Positions 56,171 through 64,000 of a DNA stretch of 64,000 bases are shown in pieces. Location of the stretch: NCBI GenBank assembly GCA_027625915.1, contig JANTQA010000070.1, positions 12,343,001-12,407,000 of the forward strand, in the 5' to 3' direction. The translations under genes and the position numbers were made by a program. The notes beneath the pieces were generated by a model. It ran no database searches. It was not told where the DNA came from and saw nothing but the letters and a program-made list of their open reading frames with translations. Position 1 is the stretch's first letter. Each line of letters begins with the position of its first letter. Origin of the DNA: Anaeramoeba flamelloides. Lineage: Eukaryota > Metamonada > Anaeramoebidae.

Positions 56171-57034
56171 TTTAATAATAGAACTTGAAGAAACCAATAC
56201 CATATTTATTTAGTGTTTATTATCCGTCTTCTTTGATTGATTAATGTAGAGGTCTTCTATAACAAAAAACATGCTTTTAATTTTGAAAGACAAATTAAGA
56301 TTCTTTGCACGCTTAATTTGGACTACATTAGTGAGTAAAAAATAAGAAAAACAACTAAACATAAGATTTTTAATTAAATTGAAGTTACTCAAGAACTTAT
56401 TTGGTCAAAAAAAAAGTTGAACAAATCAAATTTTCACTTATTCCAAAAACTTCTTGATAGTTTTTAACAGTTTGTTTAAAAATGAAAAGAATAAAAATAT
56501 ACATACACAATTTGTTAAAAAATTTAATTACAACTGACACTACATGATATTGTCTTCCTTGATTTGATTTCCACATTTTTCTAAAAATTTTATATCATGA
56601 TTTTTTTTTTTAGTTTTTTAATATTTCATTCCAAGATATTTATAAAAAAAATATTAGGTTGTTATTTTTATAAAAATTCAGGAAAGCACAATAAATCATT
56701 TAAAATTTAAGTTATGATTTTTCTTCTTTTTGACCAAATATAAAAGCTCTATAAATAATAGTATTATTATTATCTCTTCTATATAATTTTTTTTTTTTTT
56801 TTTTTTTTATTTACAAATCGAGTTTATTATGATGGAGATTGAAATTTGTTATCTCACTTTCTTTGTTTGGTCCATTTTTATTTTGCTATGTTATGTGGTA
56901 TTTTGGATAAACTAAGAATCATAGATAAAACAATAATTCAGTATTGAAAAAATGATAATTCGGCTGAAATTTGATCCAATTCAGTTTTCAAATACTATTA
57001 GTTTGAACATTAATATTTATTAAAACAAATCCAA

Positions 57035-58345
57035 AACACTATAACTTTCTTTGAAAATCCTCGGGGGATACTCTTATTTCGTTATTCCTCCAGGAACTAG
57101 TAAACAAAAACGTTCTATGGAAAATTTTAATAGCAAATTCAAAAAAAAATTTACCTCAATCTTGAAATTGAAAAATTAAGTAAAAATCTGATTACTACAA
57201 AAATAAACTTACTTTTAATGCTATTCTCCTAAATTAAATATTCTTTTTAAAAGTCTGATCTATTTTTCCTTGTTTTTGAAAAGTTCAAAGTTCAATATAT
57301 TTCTGTATTATTTAAAATAAAATATTTTCTTGGAAAGAGTGAGAAATCTTATTATTTTTGTTAGCACGAGTACAAAGATATTACATAATACTAAAACCAA
57401 AAAGTTCTAAAATAATCAATTATAAAAAACCCACTTATTTTTTAAAAAATACCATTAATTATATTAAACTTGAAAAAATATAATTTTTTGATTCAAAGAA
57501 CAGTTTAAATCAATTTTTTCTCTTTATATTAAACATAAAATCTGAGAAAAATAACATAAACTATCAAGTTAAAAATTATCCCAAAATACTTTGTTTAAAC
57601 CTGTAAAATTCAACTTATAACCCATTGAAATACTTTTTAATTTGATTGTTAATAATCGGTCCTTAATAACCCATTATCTATAATTTTTACTCAGTGAGTT
57701 ATTAACAACCCAAAGATTAAATTTAATCATTAGACTTTACAATTATTTCTCTATTTTTTTTATAGATTTTCAAATTAATAAAAAAAAATATTCAAATTAA
57801 TATTTCTAATAAAAAAAAAAAATAATAGATATTAACAAATAAAGAATTTTAATAAGAACATTACTTTTGTTTATCATCCGAATACTCGATTATTAGAGAA
57901 GGAATAATGTCTAATCTTTTAAATTTCAAGAAATTTAATAAATATTTGCAAATAAAATAAATGAACAATTTTACAACATCTTCGGAGGATTCGATATTTG
58001 ATTTATTTTTAAAATTAGATTAAAATTCCTGAAATTAATTTTTCAAGGTTATTTCTTTATACAGACTCTCAAAAATTTTTAAAAGTAAGATTTCTTTCAA
58101 ATAAAAATTTTTTGTTAAATTTTATGTATTTTAATTTTTAGATGATAGACTCCAAACAAAAATGGATCTAGATCTTTTTACTGAAAATTTCATTGGGGAA
58201 AAATGAACAACTTTTAAAAATGATAACTCATCTCTCTAAAATTGATAAATGAAGTTGCTTATCGGGGTTGATTATATTCTTGTGTATATAATTACTCTAT
58301 TACATTTTGAAAAAATAAGAAATAAGTTTTACTTGGCCCTAAATA
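57035..58345. repeat. Direct repeat family E, copy 2 (~1.3 kb)
   Basis: Same-orientation match to 2690-3978 over nearly the full length (taaaaatctgatt, gtctgatctatttttc, ttcaatatatttctg, tttgattcaaagaacagttt, gataaatgaagttgc). No conserved ORF. Confidence 0.7.
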
Positions 58346-59028
58346 AAAGAAATTGAAATTAGGAGAAACAATAATTGTAATTTTTTATTTCTTGTTTCTT
58401 GAGTGACTCTGTACTTTAATAATTATTTCAGGAACATTCTCAAATTTGAACATTTTTGGATAGTAACTAATTACAGTAAAAATTCAGAGGCAAAGGTCCA
58501 ACCACAATCAAGTTATCCAATTATTGCTAGAACATTAAAAAAATGATCCAACTTTAATTGGTTCCATTTCTCCGATCTTTATCTTTTCAAATTAATAAAA
58601 TCATTTTGCAAAACAATTAAAAAAACAAATCCAAAAAGTATCTTTTATAAGAGTCGTTTAATCACAAACAATTGTATTTTTTTCATCACAAAAGTTCCTA
58701 TTCCACAATTGATCTAAAGTAACAATTTTGGAATATTTTAACTATCAAATAAAGAAATAATCACATATACAAAATGAGCTTGAATTCTTTATTTAATCGA
58801 AACTTAAAAACAAAAAAATTGTTGTAGAAATTCAATTTCAAACAGATTCTCATATAACCTGAAACTTTCCAAGAAAATATTGCTAACAAATATTTGCCAA
58901 AAAATATTGAAAAAATTCTTTAATTACACGTGTTTTATCCAAAAGTTTGTTCTTTCCAAATGAAATCTGTTCTCCTTTAAACATTTTTTTCAATTTTGAT
59001 TACTTTTAACGATTTTCTTTGTTAAACA

Positions 59029-59701
59029 ATGGATTTTAATACAGACTATGACTATTTATTCAAGATCCTTCTTTTAGGAGATTCAAGTGTTGGGAAATCC
59101 AGTATTATGCTTCGTTATACTGTATATTTTTTAATTTTTTAAAACAAAACCAAAAAAACAAAACAAAACAAAAGAATAACCATAAAACAAAACGAAAAAG
59201 TAAACAAACCTTTTTCAATTTCAATCCAGGCAGAGAAATTAAAAAAAATCTTGGTAGACTGACTTCTTTGTTTTGTCATATTCAAAGATCATATTATATT
59301 TTGGATAGGATCTATTCTGTTCTTTTTTCAAACAAATTTTTATTTTTACCAAAAAAAAAAACAAAAACCAAACAAAAAAAACTCCTCTTCAACTCAATTT
59401 TCCAAAAAAAAAAAAAACGATCTTCTAAATAACAATTTTCATTTCCAATAATATTTAAAAGGACAATTCCTTTGTTAGTGGATATATTGCAACCATTGGT
59501 GTTGATTTTGTAAGACTTTCTTTTTTTTTTGTTTTTTTTCTTTTTTTCTTTTTTTCTAATTTGAGATCCTAAAATCTCTCATAAAAATTACAGATTCAAT
59601 TTAAACCACTTTACCAATTTACTTCTCCTTTCTTTTTCTTTTCCGAGAGTTTTGCTGGACCACTTTCAAGTTTTTTTGAGATCCATTTACCAATTTTGTA
59701 A
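59029..59701 (+). pseudogene. Rab GTPase 5' end, truncated after switch I
   Basis: Exon 1 (59029-59121) and exon 2 (59462-59509) join to [20 protein letters not shown], then [20 protein letters not shown] and ATIGVDF. This is a textbook Rab1/8/35-type start with the P-loop GDSSVGKS and switch I TIGVDF. A normal-looking intron follows (GTAAGA...TTACAG, 59510-59593), but the next sequence reads 35 codons of unrelated Phe/Pro-rich peptide to TAA at 59701. The G3 motif WDTAGQE, NKxD, SAK and a C-terminal prenylation Cys are nowhere in the remaining 4.3 kb. Most likely a 5' gene fragment or a gene cut by insertion or rearrangement. A very long intron reaching beyond the window is less likely given the short introns seen elsewhere. 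Confidence 0.8.
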
Positions 59702-59847
59702 AGGTGAATAATTTTTGCATTTTAATCACCAACAAAACCGAGAAAAAGAAAATCGAAAATAATATATTCTCTTTCTAGTATCAGAGTTCAATGAACGAAA
59801 ACTTCTGTTGAGGTATATATCAATCTATATTGTTATTTTCCAATTAA

Positions 59848-60084
59848 TACTGATAAATTCCAATAAATCTCAAAAAAATTTTAGTTCAATTTCCATTTTT
59901 ATAAATCTTTTTACCTCTTTCTTATCAAACAATCCCTGAAAAAGAATGTTTTGAAGAACAACCAATTTTAGAGAGTTTCCTCACACTTGACTTCAGAAAA
60001 TGCATTATTCATAGCTTGTGCATAATAATTCGAAAAAGGAAAATCAAGTAAAAATTTCCAATCATTTATTGCAATTTATCAGTA
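59848..60084. mobile_element. J-family TIR element, compact copy (~237 bp)
   Basis: Left end tactgataaattccaataaa, then ttttagttcaatttcc. The complement at the right is aaaaaggaaaatcaagtaaa, then tttattgcaatttatcagta. TIRs of about 50 bp make up nearly half the element. The same ends appear at 1065 and 43390-43451. Confidence 0.7.
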
Positions 60085-60483
60085 AATGAAAAATTTTTTT
60101 TCAAGTTCTCAAAAATATTTTGCTGATTATTTGATGAAAAAACCCAAGGATCTTCAGACAAAATAATTCAAAAAACAAAAATTTTTCAAGATTTGATGGT
60201 GTTTCCTTATGTGAACTTTTGAGACAAATCTTTCCTTATTATAATTTGATTTTAATGGTATAAATCTTTTTAGATAACTTTGAGAAAAGGTCGTCTTAAA
60301 ACACTTTTATTGTATTAAATCTCCCATTTTGCCTTTAATCTTTGATTTTTTTATTTTATTAAGAGCTTTTACTTTTCATTTTTAGGTAGATTTCCAACTA
60401 ATATACTTTTTCAGTTTGTTTCGCGATTACTGACATTGACTAAAAAAAGATGTTTGATTCGAAGAATTACCATTCAGGAGAAA

Positions 60484-60950
60484 AATTGTCAAATGGAAAA
60501 AAAATTGTCAAATCGATTTTAATTGTAAAATATCAGAGAAAGTGAAAAGTTCTCATTTCTAAATATTATTTTTACTTATTTTCCCTTGATCAATAAAAAT
60601 ATCTGAACATTGAAATTATCTCAAACTAAAATAATACCGATTGTTAAAATCTTCAATCCAATTTCACATGAATAGAAAATCCTATCAACTAAAAATACAA
60701 AAAAAGACTATTTTACTTATGTTTACAATTAAATCTCAAAAATCGGAGAAAATTGAATATTCTTAAATTTTGGTTTAATTTGATGTTTTGTATTCTATTT
60801 TGATTCTAATAACCAATTTAATTTTTGGGCTTGGTTTTTGTTTTCAAATGGACAAAAAAATAAGTAAAAAATTTTTTGAAACTTATAAACTTTTCACTAC
60901 TATTTTACAATTAAAACCGATTTGACAATTTTTTTTCATTTGAAAAATTT
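60484..60950. mobile_element. G-family TIR element, copy 2 (~465 bp)
   Basis: Ends attgtcaaatggaaaaaaaa, then ttgtcaaatcgattttaatt, with the complement at the right (ttttacaattaaaaccgatt, then tgacaattttttttcatttg). The interior aligns with 38146-38597 in the same orientation. Confidence 0.75.
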
Positions 60951-61357
60951 TTTCCAGAATGATTATTTCCAATTAAACAAAACCTTCACTACATTGATAG
61001 TGTTTCACGTTTTGTACAATTGAAATAAATTTATTTTCAAAAAATATTTACAAATATTTATCTTCAATTCTTATATTAAATTAATTGGCCTAGAGATAGA
61101 CTTTTGTTGGTTATTATTTAAAGTTTTAAAAATCTGTTTTTTTTATAATGAGAAATCAATTTAAAAAATATTTAGAAAAATGAAAATCCTATTTCATTCT
61201 TTAAAAAAACAATTGAGAAACTTAATATTATGAAACATCAGAATCGGTTAAGAACAATTTTCCGATCTAATTGATCTTTTAATGTTTTTTGTAAATAACA
61301 ATCTAATAAATTTATTTTCGAGAATTTAGAAGTGTTTTTAAAATCAAAATTTACAGT

Positions 61358-61765
61358 CTTTCCAAAGCTACCAGGTATTTTTTTTTTTGATATAAAAGTT
61401 TGATGTTGATATTAATTTTTAAATCTAAGAATACACGAATATTAAAGCTCATATTGAATTTTTTTTTTTTTTTTCATAAATGAGGAAATTTACAAGAATT
61501 TTCTTTGATATTGGAGAAACAACTTAAGAAAAACCGAAAATTGCTTTAGACACCAAAAATTCTCTGAGAAACGACATAAAATTTACTATAAAAAATGAAT
61601 TTTTTTGATTGTATCAGAAGATTATATTTCCTGGTGAACTTATTTATGAAAAAATATTTTCAATATAAGCTTTCTTATTTTTATATTCTTAGATTTAAAA
61701 ATCTATATCAACATCAAAATTTTATATCGAAGAAAATTCATGGTAGCCTTGGAACGGCTATTTTG
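61358..61765. repeat. Foldback inverted repeat (arms ~140 bp)
   Basis: Left arm 61358-61500 pairs with right arm 61610-61765: ccaaagctaccagg with catggtagccttgg; aagtttgatgttgatatt with atatcaacatcaaaattt; tttttaaatctaagaata with tattcttagatttaaaaa; then agctcatattga with tcaatataagct. The spacer is about 110 bp. Arms differ by scattered substitutions and small indels. Either a non-autonomous foldback transposon or two inverted insertions. Confidence 0.8.
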
Positions 61766-62654
61766 AAGGTAAATTGAGCACTTTTTTTATTTCACATCTC
61801 AATTTTAAAATTTAAACACAAATTTAAGTACTACCCAAAATTTAGGTTTATAAACAACTGATATTCAATCCATGTTTCAATATTAACTCTTTATTGTTTG
61901 CATGCTATACAAAATTCAAAATTCTTACAAATTTTGATTAAAATTAGAAAAAAAATCTATTTTTTAATCCAAATATTTTCTGAATCTTCAAATAAATCAA
62001 GGATTAATTAAAATGTATTTCGTTTAACCCCCTCTACTCCATTCCACCCCACATTATATTCAATTATATTTATGTCCTTGCCATAAATTCAATCATACTT
62101 GAAAACAAGTGGAGAATTGCACAATTTAAGAATTTTGATTTTTGAATGTTTTAAAGGAAAATTTCAAATTTGGAAATGAGAAAATGAATTGTCAAAACAG
62201 AAATCTTTTTGAAGAAAAAAATATCCATAATTTTTACAATTTCAAAATAGCCATTTTACTTTTCTTAAAATCAAACAAATATAAAGTTAAATATAAAATT
62301 AATATTACAAATAGTCCTTAATGAAGATTATACCAAATTATTAATCAAAATTTTCTTATCTTGGGGTGAAATAGATTTGTTTTTTTAATAATTTAAAAAA
62401 TAAAAAGGATTTGACAAAATATTATGAACACAATACTAATTCTAAATCGGTTTCAAAATAAAATCTCATTTAGTTTCAAAAGATATTTTTTTTCAAATAG
62501 TTCTTTGATTTTCAAAACCATTCTTATACCAACAAACTTTGTTTCTGTCAAAGGTGGCACAAAAAATTTACAAATTTCAATTATTTTTTATAAATGTCCT
62601 TTAAAGAAGAAATAAAGAAATAAGCAAAATAATACACACTGGGTAATAATTGAT

Positions 62655-63075
62655 ATCCGTATCAAGTAAATCTAATAAATATAAATATTTTCTTCAAAAT
62701 TGACAAACCAAAATTTTTCGTGTCCCATTGAGAAAAATCAAAAATGTTCATTTTGATCTTGAATCAAATACCAAAGAAAATTCCAATAGAAATCAAATCT
62801 TATTTTTCTACAAACATTTCCACTATTTCAATAACATTCTAATAACAAGTTTTTACCAAATGACTATGTGGATCTTGTAATAAAATTAAAATTTGGAAAT
62901 GAAAAAATAGAAAAAATAAAGAAAAAAAAAAAATCCAAAATGTGAAAAAATGAAATCAATTTTGAAATTTCCAAAATAAATTTTTTTTCTTTCTAATATC
63001 CATTCAAACTCTTTAAGCATATGTAATGCACCTATTACAACTTGACCTCTTTGACTGGAAAATAGTTTACATTCA
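62655..63075. repeat. Direct repeat family F, copy 2 (~420 bp)
   Basis: Same-orientation partner of about 8890-9300, sharing the order of blocks from cgtgtcccattgagaaaaat to ttgactggaaaat. No ORF. Confidence 0.65.
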
Positions 63076-63159
63076 GAAAAAATAATTAAAAAAATAAATC
63101 AAATATAATTTCAGAAAAAATTGAATTAGATGTTTATTATTATTTCTGAATTAAGAATA

Positions 63160-63178
63160 ATATATATATATATATATA
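63160..63178. repeat. (AT)n microsatellite
   Basis: Uninterrupted AT dinucleotide run of about 19 bp. Confidence 0.9.
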
Positions 63179-63818
63179 AATAAATAACAACGAAAATTTT
63201 ACTTTAATTTCCATTTTTTAAATTTATTCTCTCAGCTTTCAAAAAAAATTTTCAAAGAATATTTCAAAATTCAACTTATTTTACAAAGTTTCTTTAAATT
63301 AACTTTGAAATTGATTAAAAAAAGAAGCTTTTATTCTAAAATGCAAAAAATTTATAAAATCAAAACTGAACTAAAACTTTTTTTTTATTTTTCTGACTTT
63401 ATAAGTAAAAAAAAAATAAAGGATGATATAATGATTAAATATTTTTCTAAAAAACATGCCAGATTACATATATTGAAAGAATAATTTTAGATTATTATTT
63501 GATAAAATTTTAATATATTTAAAATGTGTCACCAATCATATCTGGTATGTGTATCCAATTTTATCCCATTTCAAAAGAAAAAAAAAAAAAAAATTTTTTT
63601 CCAGTTATTTACTAATTTATAATAGGAAGGTTTCATTGGTATCCTATTTCGAATTTTTGATTTAATTTAAATTTGATTAAAAAATTAAAAAAAATTCTAA
63701 TTGATGCCACAAACCTCATAAATAAAATTTAGTTTAGATTTAATATTAAAACAGGCTCAAAAGTGAAATAATAACATTTAAATAACTCGTTTTTTTTGAA
63801 AAAACAAAAAAAAAAAAT

Positions 63819-64000
63819 ATGGTTTTAATATTAATATTTGAAAAAAATCAAGAAACTGATCGAATAATGGGCATTTTTAAAAAAGCAACACCAACAACCA
63901 CCAATTTAATTAAATTCTATTGGCAACAAAAACGATGTTATCATAAATTAAAAATAAACAATCAAATCATGTTTCACTTACTTATTAATATTTTTCTTTA
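63819..64000 (+). CDS. Possible ORF start running off the right edge
   Basis: From ATG 63819 (after an A-rich leader) the frame stays open for 60 codons to the window end: MVLILIFEKNQETDRIMGIF, then KKATPTTTNLIKFYWQQKRC, then YHKLK.... A second in-frame Met lies at 63867. The middle part is less AT-rich and has a plausible composition. No family is recognised. The opposite strand also reads open here, so this may be chance or belong to a gene on the other strand. Confidence 0.25.
   Translation, partial: MVLILIFEKNQETDRIMGIFKKATPTTTNLIKFYWQQKRCYHKLKINNQIMFHLLINIFL

Larger units (their letters stand above)
55611..59028. other. Intergenic region between ferredoxin and the Rab fragment
   Basis: Holds the inverted H repeat copy (55850-56170) and repeat E copy 2 (57035-58345). 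A poly-T run lies at 56788-56808. No gene supported. Confidence 0.6.
59702..64000. other. Intergenic AT-rich region with J, G, F and foldback elements
   Basis: Contains J1 (59848-60084), G copy 2 (60484-60950), a hairpin-forming inverted repeat (61358-61765), F copy 2 (62655-63075), an AT run (63160-63178) and a possible ORF entering the right edge (63819-64000). Nothing else coding is supported. Confidence 0.6.

Noticed and set aside
59594-59701. 35-codon continuation of the Rab frame, or an antisense K/E-rich ORF over the same bases
   Set aside because: The plus-strand peptide has no Rab motif; the antisense frame has no usable start or acceptor. Neither is called as a separate gene.
63880-63945. 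Minus-strand reading LIKLVVVG resembling a Ras/Rho start
   Set aside because: The P-loop GxxxxGK does not follow and a stop comes 14 codons later; judged coincidence.
1-64000. CRISPR arrays, rRNA genes, bacterial operons, telomeric repeats, transposase or reverse-transcriptase genes
   Set aside because: No regularly spaced repeats, conserved rRNA blocks, polycistronic gene packing, telomere-like arrays or recognisable transposition enzyme motifs were seen on either strand.

Overview
The window looks like nuclear DNA of an AT-rich, intron-bearing unicellular eukaryote. Intergenic DNA is extremely AT-rich and full of homopolymer runs. Genes are few and widely spaced. Introns have GT...AG ends and are T-rich when read in the sense direction. 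Proteins carry long Gln, Ser/Asp, Lys/Glu or RGG tracts. The gene set (long-tailed class I myosin with an SH3 tail, Rab GTPase, coat small subunit, Stealth-family Golgi enzyme, calponin-homology protein) fits an amoeboid protist. A 2Fe-2S ferredoxin whose C-terminal half closely resembles trichomonad hydrogenosomal ferredoxins hints at an anaerobic metamonad-like amoeba, perhaps Anaeramoeba. That placement is inference. No organellar, bacterial or rRNA genes and no convincing tRNA were seen.

Layout, left to right. 1-761 (-): 5' part of a Stealth-family glycan phosphotransferase. 762-4041: decayed repeats. 4042-5230 (+): three-exon secretory membrane protein of unknown function. 5231-13573: AT-rich desert with small transposon remnants. 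13574-13702 (-): possible 42-residue gene. 15559-17220 (-): NUFIP1-domain protein (box C/D snoRNP assembly). 18375-27915: a pair of ~1.3 kb inverted repeats bracketing a 922-residue CH-domain protein (23625-26393, +). 31503-36951 (-): five-exon myosin I. 42539-42988 (-): zeta-COP/sigma-adaptin-like small subunit. 48087-50207 (-): a protein whose C-terminal half matches the inner-kinetochore protein CENP-L. 50901-51008 (+): possible small CxxC ORF. 54965-55610 (-): three-exon ferredoxin. 59029-59701 (+): 5' end of a Rab GTPase whose remaining exons are absent.

The genes do not form a pathway. They are unrelated housekeeping, cytoskeletal and trafficking genes separated by 1-8 kb of DNA. Much of that DNA can be assigned by eye to recurring short, non-autonomous DNA-transposon-like families: terminal-inverted-repeat or foldback structures of 150-1300 bp, with two to four copies each in this window. 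No transposase gene is visible.

Points most worth a second look: the CENP-L candidate; the Glu at the myosin I TEDS site, where long-tailed amoeboid myosins usually have Ser/Thr; the truncated Rab locus; the large inverted-repeat pair around the CH gene; near-perfect foldback MITEs; and a cluster of TGTTATAA motifs. All homology statements come from reading motifs by eye and were not checked by database search.
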